Counted from the stretch's first letter, positions 17,173-26,333 are shown. The stretch: 36,503 nt of DNA from Palsa-883 sp035696165 (GCA_035696165.1 DASRQX010000412.1:1-36503); one strand, 5' to 3'. The notes: generated by a model from the sequence alone, not told the origin. Program-made: numbers and translations.

Positions 17173-17487
17173 CTAGGCCGCCGTCGCCGCGGCGCTCAGG
17201 CGCTGCCGCAACGCGGGGTCGCTCTCAGCGGTGCGCACGATCCGCTTGAACTCGGTGACCGACAGCCCCTGGTCCTCGATCGCTTCGACCATAGCACGAT
17301 CCGCCTGTTCGGCGATCTTCTGTCGATCGTCCTCGGTCTCCGCCCCGTCGATTTCCGCTGACAACTCCTGCTCGACCTCGGCGATCTCGGCCAAGGCTCG
17401 TCCCATCTTCGCGATCACCTCATCCGGAATACCATGCTCCGACGAATCGGCAGACGGGTAGCTATGATTCGGCTTCACTGTTGTCAT
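17173..17487 (-). CDS. DUF4168-like protein
   Basis: A 104-residue protein. The body reads IPDEVIAKMGRALAEIAEVE, then DRQKIAEQADRAMVEAIEDQ, then GLSVTEFKRIVRTAESDPAL. That is the DUF4168 pattern, ending in the GLS-x-x-(Y/F)-x-x-I...DP-x-L motif. Many family members are exported, but this one has no signal peptide, so it is probably cytoplasmic. The ATG at 17487 has AGGAGG five bases upstream; the frame continues upstream without a ribosome site. No function is known. It has no operon partner. Confidence 0.7.
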   Translation of the reverse strand: MTTVKPNHSYPSADSSEHGIPDEVIAKMGRALAEIAEVEQELSAEIDGAETEDDRQKIAEQADRAMVEAIEDQGLSVTEFKRIVRTAESDPALRQRLSAAATAA

Positions 17488-18141
17488 CAGATCCTCCTGT
17501 GACGCCACGCGCCACGCGATAGCGCGGCCACGCAAGGATGATTGCCGCGACCGATGTGTTGGGATCACGCGTCCGTACGGGCCGACACTCACCCGGAGGA
17601 GCCTGTTACTCCGCACCGGGTCGCCGTCCGCAGGTACGCGCGCAACCAATGTCCCGGGTGACGTACCACCCGGCGCAACATCGGCGCATCCGCCGATCCA
17701 ACGCAGGCACCCGGAATGCCGCCTATGGTGCGCAACCGGTGCCACCAAGCTGCGATCGCCCGGCGGCAATGTCGAGTTAAATCCTTGCTGCTGGCCCGAT
17801 CAAATTTGGTTGTCGGTCAGGTGGGCTTCGGTGGCCGCGTCGGTGAGCCGTTCACGACTTCGCGCGCAGCGGGCGAATCACGACGCAATACCAACCTGTG
17901 AAAAGTCCGACCCATCGGCGCTGCGCTCTCGTCATGCCGGCGTGCGCCGGTATGACGGGGGTATCACTGAAGGCTCGATCATTCGGATGCCTGGTACAAA
18001 CATGTGCTAGGAGGTCGGTTGAGGTGCCGTCTTGCAAAAACAATAGATCAGGCGGAAGGGCACAGGGGCCGCGCGCGCCGGTGCGAGCGGCTCGACAGCC
18101 TATCGTTCCGGTATCAGATATAATGTCTGCGTCGCTCGGCT
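17488..18141. other. intergenic region
   Basis: This 654-bp stretch lies between the start of the DUF4168 gene and the end of purH. It holds a REP-like palindrome (17931-17956) and otherwise no coding or RNA signal that I can support. The stretch 17780-18140 is less GC-rich than its surroundings and may be old inserted DNA. Confidence 0.5.
17931..17956. repeat. REP-like palindrome
   Basis: GTCATGCCGGCG-TG-CGCCGGTATGAC: twelve-base arms with one G/T mismatch. It belongs to the widespread gtcat-n-cc...gg-n-atgac type of intergenic repeat. Confidence 0.7.
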
Positions 18142-19716
18142 TCAGTGCCGGAAATGACGCATCCCGGTGAACACCATGGCCATGCCGGCGGCATCCGCCG
18201 CGGCGATCACCTCGGCGTCGCGCCGCGAACCGCCGGGCTGGATCACCGCCGTCGCGCCTGCCACCACTGCCGCCTCCAGCCCATCGGCGAACGGGAAGAA
18301 CGCGTCGGACGCCACCACGCTGCCGCGGGTCAACGGCTCCGATAACCCGGCGGCCTTCGCTGTCTCGGCACCCTTCCATGCGGCGATGCGCGCGCTGTCC
18401 ACACGGCTCGGCTGACCCGCGCCGATCCCCACCGTCGCGGTCCCCTTGGCGTAAACGATCGCGTTCGACTTCACGTGCTTGCAGACACGGAACGCGAAGA
18501 TCATGTCATCGAGTTCGGCGTCGGTTGGCGCGCGCCGCGTAACGACTTTCAGCGCGGCGCGGGCGATGCGCCCGGCATCGCGCGTCTGTACCAGGAAGCC
18601 GCCGGACAGCCGGCGGAAAGTCAAGCTGTCCTCCGTCGGATCGGGCAGCGCGCCAGTCAGCAACAGGCGCAGGTTCTTCCTGCGAGCCAGCACTGCTTTC
18701 GCCGCGTCGTCGGCGTCGGGCGCAATGATCACCTCGGTGAGGATGGCGGCGATCTTTTCCGCCGCCGGGCCATCCAGCATTCGGTTCACCGCTATGACGC
18801 CGCCGAACGGTGAAATCGGATCGCAGCGGAAGGCCAGGTCCCAGGCCTGCGCGAGCGTGGGCGCGCTGGCCACGCCGCAGGGACTGGCGTGCTTGATGAT
18901 CGCCACCGTTGGCGCGTCGAATTCGGCGACGCATTCGTAGGCGGCGTCGGTGTCGTTCAGGTTGTTGTAGGACAGCTCCTTGCCCTGGAGCTGTGTCGCG
19001 GTGGCGACTCCGGGGCGTTTGTCGGTGACGTAGAATGCGGCGCGCTGGTGCGGGTTCTCGCCGTAGCGCAGCTCCTGGCGCAGTCGGCCGGCAAAGCCGA
19101 AGTGCGGCGGGAACCCGGTGTCGTTCTGGCGAGCGAACCATCCGGTAATGGCCGCGTCGTAGGCGGCGGTGCAGGCGTAGGCCTCGAATGCCAGCCGCCG
19201 GCGCAGCGCAAGGGTCGTGCCGGGGTGGTTGGCCAGCTCGGCCAATACGGCGTCGTATTGTATTGGGTCTGTCAGAACGGTTACGAAATCATGGTTTTTG
19301 GCCGCCGCACGGATCAGCGCCGGGCCGCCGATGTCGATGTTCTCGACGCATTCGTCGTAGGGCGCGCCGCGCGCGGCGGTCGCCTCGAATGGGTACAGGT
19401 TGACCACGACCAGGTCGATCGGGGCGATGCCATGCGCTTCCATCTGCGCGCGATGCTCGGGCAGGTCGCGCCGGCCCAGGATGCCGCCGTGGATTTGTGG
19501 GACCAGCGTTTTGACGCGGCCGTCGAGGATCTCCGGGAAGCCGGAATGCTCAGAGACTTCCTTCACCGCGACGCCTGCCGCGCGCAACGCGCGGGCCGAG
19601 CCGCCGGTGGACAGGACTTCAACCCCGTGCGCTGTCAGGGCCTGGGCCAGCGGGATCAGCCCGGTTTTGTCAGACACCGAGATGAGGGCTCGGCGGATCG
19701 GGACGATGTCGGTCAT
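18142..19716 (-). CDS. purH: bifunctional AICAR formyltransferase / IMP cyclohydrolase
   Basis: A 524-residue enzyme for the last two steps of IMP synthesis. The N-terminal MGS-like cyclohydrolase domain has RRALISVSDKTGLIPLAQAL, LSTGGSARALRAAGV, GRVKTLVPQIHGGILGRR (67-83) and NIDIGGPALIRAAAKNH. The AICAR transformylase domain has RYGENPHQRAAFY (217-229), the catalytic pair in KHASPCGVA (K275-H276) and ISPFGGVIA. ATG 19716 is the family start; ATG 19737 is in frame. A MITE lies 69 bp upstream, so the native promoter may be altered. In related bacteria purH often sits next to rpe and heparinase genes, here 2.6 kb away. Confidence 0.97.
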   Translation of the reverse strand: MTDIVPIRRALISVSDKTGLIPLAQALTAHGVEVLSTGGSARALRAAGVAVKEVSEHSGFPEILDGRVKTLVPQIHGGILGRRDLPEHRAQMEAHGIAPIDLVVVNLYPFEATAARGAPYDECVENIDIGGPALIRAAAKNHDFVTVLTDPIQYDAVLAELANHPGTTLALRRRLAFEAYACTAAYDAAITGWFARQNDTGFPPHFGFAGRLRQELRYGENPHQRAAFYVTDKRPGVATATQLQGKELSYNNLNDTDAAYECVAEFDAPTVAIIKHASPCGVASAPTLAQAWDLAFRCDPISPFGGVIAVNRMLDGPAAEKIAAILTEVIIAPDADDAAKAVLARRKNLRLLLTGALPDPTEDSLTFRRLSGGFLVQTRDAGRIARAALKVVTRRAPTDAELDDMIFAFRVCKHVKSNAIVYAKGTATVGIGAGQPSRVDSARIAAWKGAETAKAAGLSEPLTRGSVVASDAFFPFADGLEAAVVAGATAVIQPGGSRRDAEVIAAADAAGMAMVFTGMRHFRH

Positions 19717-19784
19717 GGCAGGATTCCGAGGCAGCATTATAGCGCCGCCGCTTAGAGCATTTTCGTGGGGTCGGGCAGCCTTTA

Positions 19785-20237
19785 GTGTCCGTCCGGAAGG
19801 GTCTTGGGTCTTTTGAGTTGGCCAGGCGTCGCGGCTTGAGCGCATTGGGTTGCGGACAAGCCAATTCCCGGCGGGTTCGCAGACTACCGCACGTGGACAC
19901 CGCGGCCCGCCATATCAAGTTCGACGCCGGCGTCGCAACACCGCCGCGCGAAGCGCCAATCGCTGGTCTTCTCTGCGATCTCTGCGTTAATGCTTCCTTG
20001 CGTGCAACAAGCACAAGTCTGCCCCGTCGAAGCGACACCCTGCTGCCCTTGGCGCGCCCGTCGTGCGGTTGATTAACGCAGAGGACGCAGAGAAGGCAAG
20101 GCCACGGCGCTTCGCGCAAAGCGTACGACCGTGGTTCCTCACGTTCGTCCCGTAAAGTACCCGACGGCGGCCATCTCGCACCGCTCGCAGATGCCAAGAA
20201 AGTCCTGTAATGATTGATGAACCTTCCGGACGGACTC
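19785..20237 (-). mobile_element. MITE-like element, copy B (inverted relative to copy A)
   Basis: A 453-bp element whose reverse complement matches copy A from end to end, by eye about four bases in five. Ends are GTGTCCGTCCGGAAGG and CCTTCCGGACGGACTC, flanked by TTA at 19782-19784 and 20238-20240. The most conserved internal block (ttgcacgcaaggaagcatta on the minus strand, continuing to acgcagagatcgcag) is identical in both copies. It sits upstream of purH and contains no gene. Confidence 0.8.
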
Positions 20238-20322
20238 TTAGCGGCGTGGGGCGGGGAAGGGTGGCGCGATCGGGCGCGCGGGGTGCCGGATGACGCTGCG
20301 CTTATCCGCCCTACGGTTGTGG

Positions 20323-21435
20323 CTACGCCGCCGGCAGCCCCAACAGGTCCAGCGTGTGGTTCACCACTTTTGCCTCGTCATAGAGGTCGCAGGCGCGTGC
20401 ACGGCCCGCTTCGCCCATCGCGGCGCGCAATCCCGGATCGGCGGCCAGCCGGGCCAGCGCCGCAGCCAGGGGAGCCGCCTGGCGCGGCGGGATTAGCAGG
20501 CCGGTTTCGCCGTCCACCACCTGTTCGCGCGGGCCGCTGATGTTAGTCGCGACGACCGGAAGGCCGGTCAGCATCGCCTCGATCACCGACATCGGCAGGC
20601 CCTCGAAATGGCTCGGCAGGGCGAAGATGTCCGCGGCGGCCAGCAGGGCGGCGACGTCCTCGCGATAACCCAGCAGCCGCAGCCGCGCGCCGAGGCCGGC
20701 GCCACGCAGCACCGCCAGCATGTCCTGCCCGCGGTCCGAGGCGAGGCGTTCGCCCACCACCCATAGCTCGGCTTCCGGCACGTCGCGCATTGCGGCTGCC
20801 AGCTCTGGGTAGCCCTTGTGGCGCACCAGGCGTGACACGGCGATGACCACGACGCGGTCGTGCGGCACGGCGAGCGCCGCGCGGATGCGGGCGCGCGCGG
20901 CGGGGTCTGGACGGAAGCTCGCGGGATCGCGGCCGTTGCCCACCGGGGTCGCCCGCGCGCAGATGTGCAGGCGGCGCGCTTGCTCGGCCTCTTCTTGCGA
21001 GACGGTCAGGTAGACGTCGGTCAGCCGGCCCGCGAGCCACTCCATTGCGAACCCGGCGGCGCGGCGTGGGCAGGGGCCGGGGTTGTTGAACCAGAACCCG
21101 TGGCAGGTATAGGCGATGTGCGGTACGCCGGCGCAACGCGCTGCCAGGCGGGCGAGGAAGCCGCTGATCGGCATGTGTGCGTGCACCAGGTCCGGACGCT
21201 CGGCGCGGAACAGCCGTATCAGGGCGAGGAATGCCCGCGCATGTGCCAGCGGCGAGACGCGCCGGGCGAGCGGCAGCCCGATGACGCGGAAGCCCTCGGC
21301 GCGCACCTGGGTCAGCAGCGGTCCGTCGGCGCAGACGCCCACCACCTCGTGGCCGCGTGCGCGGATGCCGCGCATCAGCGGCAGCAGGAAATGCCGCAGG
21401 GAGAAATCCACGTTGGTGAGTTCGACGATTTTCAC
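20323..21435 (-). CDS. GT4 glycosyltransferase (CapM/WlbH-like)
   Basis: A 370-residue GT-B fold transferase of family 4, of the type used for exopolysaccharide or O-antigen. VKIVELTNVDFSLRHFLLPL is at the N-terminus, DLVHAHMPISGFLARLAAR near residue 85 and HIAYTCHGFWF after it. The C-terminal donor site has SRLVRHKGYPELAAAM and the E-x7-E region FEGLPMSVIEAMLTGLPVVA, then GETGLLIPP. The GTG at 21435 gives the homologous start; the frame extends 14 codons further. No other polysaccharide genes are nearby except heparinase-like 22.3 kb; its presence between purH and heparinase suggests insertion. Confidence 0.9.
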   Translation of the reverse strand: MKIVELTNVDFSLRHFLLPLMRGIRARGHEVVGVCADGPLLTQVRAEGFRVIGLPLARRVSPLAHARAFLALIRLFRAERPDLVHAHMPISGFLARLAARCAGVPHIAYTCHGFWFNNPGPCPRRAAGFAMEWLAGRLTDVYLTVSQEEAEQARRLHICARATPVGNGRDPASFRPDPAARARIRAALAVPHDRVVVIAVSRLVRHKGYPELAAAMRDVPEAELWVVGERLASDRGQDMLAVLRGAGLGARLRLLGYREDVAALLAAADIFALPSHFEGLPMSVIEAMLTGLPVVATNISGPREQVVDGETGLLIPPRQAAPLAAALARLAADPGLRAAMGEAGRARACDLYDEAKVVNHTLDLLGLPAA

Positions 21436-21606
21436 ACGGTGACCTGGGATCGGTGAGCAGTGAGGGTGCACGACCACGCTCGATCACGAAATGTGCGCCT
21501 GGACGCGAGTCGACGCCGATCGTCTTCCAGGTCAGGTGGCTGAGCGCACCGAAGGGACAAGCGCCCGAGTCGACGCCGCTTGCCATTCCCGGCTACGATC
21601 GCGTCC

Positions 21607-22165
21607 ATGGATACGATGCTGCATCGGCCATGGACCACGGAGACCTTCCTCGCCTGGGAAGACCGGCAGGACGGTAAGTATGAGTTCGACGGGTGAGACG
21701 CCATCCCGATGACCGGTGGCAGTCTCGCGCATCAGGACATAGGGTATAACCTCCGAGAATATCTCGGCCGGCTGCTGGGAGACCAGCCTTTCCCGGTTAG
21801 CCAGGAGATGCGGCTTCGTGTCGGCGCCCGGATCCGCTAACCGGATGTCGTGATCTGCGCTGGTCCGCTGGTCCGCTGGACCAGACCACCCGGACATTGC
21901 CTGACGCCGTGGCGATCTTCGAGGGCTATCGGACGATACCGCCTCGACCGACCGGGTGGAGAGGCTGATCGACTACGGTGCGGTCCCCTCGCTGCGCGGC
22001 TATGTGCTGCTGGAGCAGACTGCCGTGGCCGCCACTTTGTTCCAACGCGAACCAGGCGGCGTTTGGACCGCCAGCGCGCAAATCACGGGCGCGTTGATCG
22101 TGCCGGGCCTCGACATCACCCTGCCGCTCGTCGAGCTGTATCGAGGGCTGACTTTTCCGGCGTAG
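21607..22165 (+). pseudogene. Uma2 family gene, inactivated
   Basis: Reading from ATG 21607 gives MDTMLHRPWTTETFLAWEDR and QDGKYEFDG, then a stop. The same frame continues DAIPMTGGSLAHQDIGYNLR and QEMRLRVGARIR, then TAA where a Tyr is expected before PDVVICAG. A tandem ggtccgct duplication near 21870 and a missing base near 21923 (FE-VLSDDTASTD) shift the frame. The end is intact: RLIDYGAVPSLRGYVLLEQT, then ITLPLVELYRGLTFPA. At least two stops and two frame changes make it a pseudogene. Confidence 0.85.
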
Positions 22166-22323
22166 GCACTCTGGGGCGCGGCGTGGGCAGTTGCAGCCGG
22201 CCGGTACCGCCTGACGATGAGCGGCGGCCGTTCCCGCCTGCCCTCGAACATTGGAACCAGAGGGACCACCGTACGTCAGTTGACGCACTTATTTCCCGGC
22301 GTCACCTCACTGATCAGTGAACC

Positions 22324-23928
22324 TCACCCGACCTTGCTGATCGCCCATTTCACTTGCTGCGGGCCGTCGGCGTGGCCGGTGACCACCACCTGCTCGCTGC
22401 GGCGAGGCTCGGCGCCACCGAGATAGATGCTGTCCTCGATGCTGAGCCGCCCGCCATCGGCGCGCAGCCGCCAGCCGGTGCCGGAGCGCAGCCGCAGCAA
22501 CACCGCCTCGCCGTCGCGCTGTGGGCTGGCGCTGACATCGGGGTGCAGGTGAAAGCGCAAGGTGAAGGGCTGCGGGCCAAACGCCTCGATCGTGTCCTCG
22601 CCGCGGACGTCGTCGCCGCTGCTGGCGATGTACAGGCTGCGGCGGTGGATTGCGCCGAAGGCACGCTTCCAGCCGTCGTGACTGACCTCCAGCCAGTGCG
22701 CGCCGTCGGCTTCCTGGCGCTGCAGGTCGTGCACGCCGGAACGATGCCCCAGGCCGTCAGGCTTCAGCTCGGAGGAATTCACGTCGGCGATCACCAGGGT
22801 GGAGTGTGCCGCGGTGGCGCGGGTGGCGTCGCGCCAGGGCTCGCCGCCGACCGGGAAGCCGCCGCAGTTCACCACCACCCGCTCGCGGCCGACCGACATT
22901 TCCATCGCCAGCGTGCCGGCATGAGCGTAGCGGTCGAGCCCCGGGGGCGGCGGCGTGCCGCTGTCGACGATCACCGTGGTGCGGCCTGCTTGCAGCCGCT
23001 GAAAGCCGCCTTCGGTCAAGGCGCTGGGCACCTTGCCGCCGCGCCCGGACCGCGCCAGGACCTGGTCAATCAGCGGACCAGCCGCTTCCTTGGCGCCGTT
23101 GAACTGGGCCAGGCCGAGATCGCCGTGGCGGAAGAAGCGCAGCACGGTGGCCATGCGCTCGATCGTGGTGGTGAGTGCGCCGGGGGGCTGCGCCTGGGCG
23201 GATTGCAGCAGGGCGCGGATGTCGATCAGGTCCTGCAGCGCCGTCAGGTGCGCGAGCGGGCTGCGCTCGACGTGGCAGCCGTCGGGCAGCACCTGGCGGG
23301 CGAGTTCCTGCGGCAGGAAGCGCAGCACGCGGTTGAGGTAGGTCTGCTGATCCGGTAGCGCCACCGCGACGGCGGTCAGGCCCTTCAGGGCGGTCAACGC
23401 GCGTCCGTCGATCTCCTCGGTGGGGAGCGAGGCGGACAGGCGGCGCGCGTCGGCGACGAGGCGCGCCATGACTCTTTGACGGAACGCGTCGTCGGCTGTT
23501 GCGGTAAAGAAGTCGTAGTGCCCGAGCCAGGCGGCGATGCGCGCACCGGTCACGTCCGGGCGGTGTGCGATCGGGTCGGCGGGGGGCGCGGCGATCCACT
23601 CGCCGACCAGGGCACGGGCGCGCAGCAGGGCGGTCGGGGAACCGATCTCGCGCAGGTCGCGCAGCCAGGCGAAGCCGTGCGCCCCCGCGATCAGGATGGG
23701 CGAGGTGGTGCCACTCGGCCAGCTTCCCGGTTGCAGCGTCGTGGTGGCGCCGCCGAGTTCCATCTCGCCGCGCAGCAGCCGCGCGCCGCGCGTCGGGTCA
23801 CCCGGCCACACGTCGCGCATCGGCTGGATCGGCGCGTCCGGCACGCGCGACATGCTAGGACGCGGCAGTCGCGCCAACAGCCTGCGCAGATCGCGCAGCC
23901 AGGCTTGCGGTCGCCCAGTGTTCATCAT
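22324..23928 (-). CDS. heparinase II/III family protein
   Basis: A 534-residue protein. An alpha-helical N-terminal half (HGFAWLRDLREIGSPTALLR, HLTALQDLIDIRALLQSA) precedes a beta-rich C-terminal half, with DRYAHAGTLAMEMSVGRERV, NCGGFPVGGEPWRDATRATA and HSTLVIADVNSSEL. This is the Hepar_II_III layout. Alphaproteobacteria carry this gene beside rpe and purH although they make no heparin; its polysaccharide substrate is unknown. No signal peptide is obvious. It begins 24 bp after rpe on the same strand, so the pair is probably one operon. A perfect palindrome TCACTGATCAGTGA lies just beyond the stop (22307-22320). Confidence 0.9.
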   Translation of the reverse strand: MMNTGRPQAWLRDLRRLLARLPRPSMSRVPDAPIQPMRDVWPGDPTRGARLLRGEMELGGATTTLQPGSWPSGTTSPILIAGAHGFAWLRDLREIGSPTALLRARALVGEWIAAPPADPIAHRPDVTGARIAAWLGHYDFFTATADDAFRQRVMARLVADARRLSASLPTEEIDGRALTALKGLTAVAVALPDQQTYLNRVLRFLPQELARQVLPDGCHVERSPLAHLTALQDLIDIRALLQSAQAQPPGALTTTIERMATVLRFFRHGDLGLAQFNGAKEAAGPLIDQVLARSGRGGKVPSALTEGGFQRLQAGRTTVIVDSGTPPPPGLDRYAHAGTLAMEMSVGRERVVVNCGGFPVGGEPWRDATRATAAHSTLVIADVNSSELKPDGLGHRSGVHDLQRQEADGAHWLEVSHDGWKRAFGAIHRRSLYIASSGDDVRGEDTIEAFGPQPFTLRFHLHPDVSASPQRDGEAVLLRLRSGTGWRLRADGGRLSIEDSIYLGGAEPRRSEQVVVTGHADGPQQVKWAISKVG

Positions 23929-23952
23929 CTGGCGGTGTTCATCCGACGTCTT

Positions 23953-24633
23953 TCACTCCGTGCGCCGCGCTGCGCGCAGGTCGGCGATCGCCGCGGCGTA
24001 ATTGGCGGCGTGGAACACCGAGGTGCCGGCGATCAGCGTGTCGGCGCCCGCCTGGACCGCAAGCGTCGCGGTGTCCGGGGCGATGCCGCCGTCCACCGCG
24101 AGCGCGATCGGGTGGTCCGCGGCATCGATCATTCGCCGCAGCGTGGCGATCTTGGCGAGTTGCGACGGCAGGAACGCCTGCCCGCCGGCTCCGGGATTGA
24201 CTGTCATCACCAGCACGATGTCGGCCAGTTCGAGCAACCAGGCAACCGCCTCGACCGGGGTGCCGGGATTGAGCACGATCCCGGCACGCTTGCCGAGGGC
24301 GCGGATGGCCTGCAGCGAGCGGTGTGGATGCGGGCCGGCCTCGGGGTGCAGGCTGATGTGGTCGGCGCCGGCAACCGCGAAAGCGGCGAGATAGGGATCG
24401 GCTGGGCTGATCATCAGGTGGACGTCGAATGGCAGGCTGGTGTGCGGGCGCAGTGCCTTCAGCACCAGCGGCCCAAAGCTGAGGTTGGGCACGAAATGGC
24501 CGTCCATGATGTCCAGGTGCAGCCAGTCGGCGCCGGCGGCCTCGATTGCGTGGACCTCGTCCGTCAGGCGCGCGAAGTCAGCGGCGAGAAGGCTGGGGGC
24601 GATGGTCAGGCGGCGGGCTGGTGCGTGCGCCAT
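23953..24633 (-). CDS. rpe: ribulose-phosphate 3-epimerase
   Basis: A 226-residue TIM-barrel enzyme that interconverts ribulose-5-phosphate and xylulose-5-phosphate in the pentose phosphate or Calvin route. Motifs: IAPSLLAADFARL (10-22), WLHLDIMDGHFVPNLSFGP with the metal-binding His and Asp, DVHLMISPADPY, MTVNPGAGGQAFLP and the phosphate-binding AVDGGIAPDTA with GTSVFHA. ATG 24633 has AGGA about nine bases upstream. The frame continues upstream for 55 Pro-rich codons with another ATG at 24738; this is probably not translated. The heparinase-like gene follows 24 bp downstream. Confidence 0.95.
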   Translation of the reverse strand: MAHAPARRLTIAPSLLAADFARLTDEVHAIEAAGADWLHLDIMDGHFVPNLSFGPLVLKALRPHTSLPFDVHLMISPADPYLAAFAVAGADHISLHPEAGPHPHRSLQAIRALGKRAGIVLNPGTPVEAVAWLLELADIVLVMTVNPGAGGQAFLPSQLAKIATLRRMIDAADHPIALAVDGGIAPDTATLAVQAGADTLIAGTSVFHAANYAAAIADLRAARRTE

Positions 24634-25126
24634 GGCTGGGGTCCTGGGGGAGGGGGCGCCTCGGGCGGGAGGTGCGGGCTGGGGTGGTGGCGGCGTGGGT
24701 CGATTCGATGATTCGGGGCGGGGGTCATTGTCCGTCATGGGGGGCGTGTCGGGAAGGTGGGGCATGGGCTTGCGGTGCGGGGTGAGTTGGGGCGCCATCC
24801 CGGTGACCGGGAGTGGGTCAGATTGAATGTCCCGTTACGACCCGCGCCGGTCCGTCGCGCCGAACACCCCGCGCGGGCAAACCAATCGACAGCGAATGGC
24901 CCTGCGCACCAATCCGTTGTACCACCAGTCGTCACCGGAAGCTCGCGATGGACCTCGCCTCGTCCGAGACGGACAGATAACAGATGCTAGTACATCGATT
25001 CCACGAAAACGCACCTATCATCCGGTTCACACTATAGAGTCGGCAAGCCGGTTTTGGGCATGTCGTGATAGGAGTCGTTCTTTGGAAACGCTGTACTAGT
25101 CCCGCTACTAGTCCCGCGAGGAGTTC
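24634..25126. other. intergenic region
   Basis: This 493-bp stretch lies between divergent rpe and a Uma2 gene. A G-rich tract covers about 24640-24760. From 24970 to 25100 the DNA is distinctly A/T-richer and holds the 12-bp tandem duplication that disrupts the Uma2 N-terminus. No gene is seen. Confidence 0.5.
25094..25117 (+). repeat. 12-bp tandem duplication with stop codons
   Basis: tactagtcccgc occurs twice in direct succession. In the frame of the following Uma2 gene each unit carries a TAG, so translation cannot enter from upstream. Confidence 0.85.
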
Positions 25127-25636
25127 ATGCGCTGGTGCGCTGCCCAGCCGATAGGCCGCTGCGAACGCGTCGACGGCCGGATCGTGGCCATGCCACCCGA
25201 GCGCGGCGCGCAACTGCGGGTGAAGGGCGCAATCTACAAGGCGCTGGACCGCGCCGTGACCCTTGCCGGAGTTCCTTGCCAGGCGTTGCCCGATGGCGCG
25301 ACAGTGGAAGCCGGCGACAGCGACTACGAACCGGACGCCCTGGTGAATTGCGGAGAGCCAATGGCCGACGATGCGGTCGCGGCGCCGAACCCGGTGATTA
25401 TCGTCGAAGTCCTGTCGCCCGGCACGACTTCGACGGATACCGGTGGTAAGCTGGCCGACTATTTCCGCGTGCCGTCCGTCGCGCACTGCCTGATCGTGCA
25501 TCCAACCCGCCGAACGGTCACCCATCACCGTCGGATTGGCGAGGGCATCGACACACGGATCATCGTCAACGGGTCGATCGCAATGGACCCGCCTGGGATC
25601 GTCATCACCGCGGAAGAAATCTACGGCGCGGTGTAG
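25127..25636 (+). CDS. Uma2 family protein, N-terminally eroded
   Basis: A 169-residue Uma2-domain protein. It begins at MRWCAAQPIGRCERVDGRIV; family members normally have 10-15 more residues containing an (T)xEEFMRW motif. Here the codons for R-E-E-F are present directly upstream (25115-25126) but are cut off by TAG stops in the 12-bp duplication. The PD-(D/E)xK-like set is kept: YEPDALVNC, IIVEVLSPGTTSTD and GGKLADYFRVPS. GAGGAG ends three bases before the ATG, close but usable. It could be a functional short form or an early pseudogene. Confidence 0.75.
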   Translation: MRWCAAQPIGRCERVDGRIVAMPPERGAQLRVKGAIYKALDRAVTLAGVPCQALPDGATVEAGDSDYEPDALVNCGEPMADDAVAAPNPVIIVEVLSPGTTSTDTGGKLADYFRVPSVAHCLIVHPTRRTVTHHRRIGEGIDTRIIVNGSIAMDPPGIVITAEEIYGAV

Positions 25637-25935
25637 GCTGATCGTCCAGTACCGCCGGGCTCCGGCGATGGGTTCGGTGGGCTGCCGAACTGTCGCACTC
25701 GACCCTTTGTGGACCTTTGGCCGACCGCTGCATGGATGCTGGCTTCGTTGGAAGGATAGCCAGGGACCGTCGAGCTTGAGGTTGAGGGTGGCGGGAAGCG
25801 CGCCGGGTCAAGCCGGCCGTGAGCGGTCGAGCATAACCGGTTGTGCCATGGTGGGTCGAAACCCGGGCGGCGGCCGCTCGATGTCACCCAAGGCAACGCG
25901 TTGATTTGCCGCCACGACGTCCCTAGCTTGCGGCG

Positions 25936-26310
25936 ATGAGCGATCTGTTTGCCCCGAATGGCGGTTGGCGCGTGCGCATCCTCGACCTGTCGGGCGGCGC
26001 CGACGACAACATCGTGGAGGAGGTCGCCGGCTTCCCCACCCTGATGCACGCAAATGCTTTCGCACGCCGCTACGTGCGGGACTCGGTGGAGCGTTGTCGC
26101 ATCCCCGGGATGGACACCAAGCAGGTGCTGGAGGCGTGGTTCGCATTTGGCGAGGATGCCGAGGTGGTCGATGCCGGCGAGGCGGGCTGGCGCAGCGCAA
26201 CGGAACTCGGCGACTTCGTCGATCGCCGCGCCGGAGCCGAGGAGCGTGATTGGCGCGCGCTCGATCCGCGCCGGATGGATGTCGAGGATGATGCCGACGA
26301 TGACGAGTGA
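25936..26310 (+). CDS. conserved-looking acidic hypothetical protein
   Basis: A 124-residue protein I do not recognise. It starts MSDLFAPNGGWRVRILDLSG and has a central FARRYVRDSVERCRIPGMDT. A C-terminal acidic tail ends DVEDDADDDE. No membrane segments, signal or cofactor motifs are visible. Codon use (GC-rich third positions) is like the neighbours, so it is probably real. Its stop overlaps a possible GTG start of gltX (GTGA at 26307-26310), and the likely ATG of gltX is 23 bp further on, so both genes are probably cotranscribed. Confidence 0.7.
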   Translation: MSDLFAPNGGWRVRILDLSGGADDNIVEEVAGFPTLMHANAFARRYVRDSVERCRIPGMDTKQVLEAWFAFGEDAEVVDAGEAGWRSATELGDFVDRRAGAEERDWRALDPRRMDVEDDADDDE

Positions 26311-26333
26311 TCCCAGATGATCCCCGATCCCGC

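Noticed and set aside
16799..17176. Possible 125-residue protein between Uma2 and DUF4168 genes
   Set aside because: No start signal, no family, many Cys/His/Arg residues in a pattern typical of non-coding GC-rich DNA, and it runs through the hairpin.
24634..24798. Pro-rich N-terminal extension of ribulose-phosphate epimerase
   Set aside because: The family starts at the chosen ATG; the upstream codons lie in a G-rich tract and have no ribosome site.
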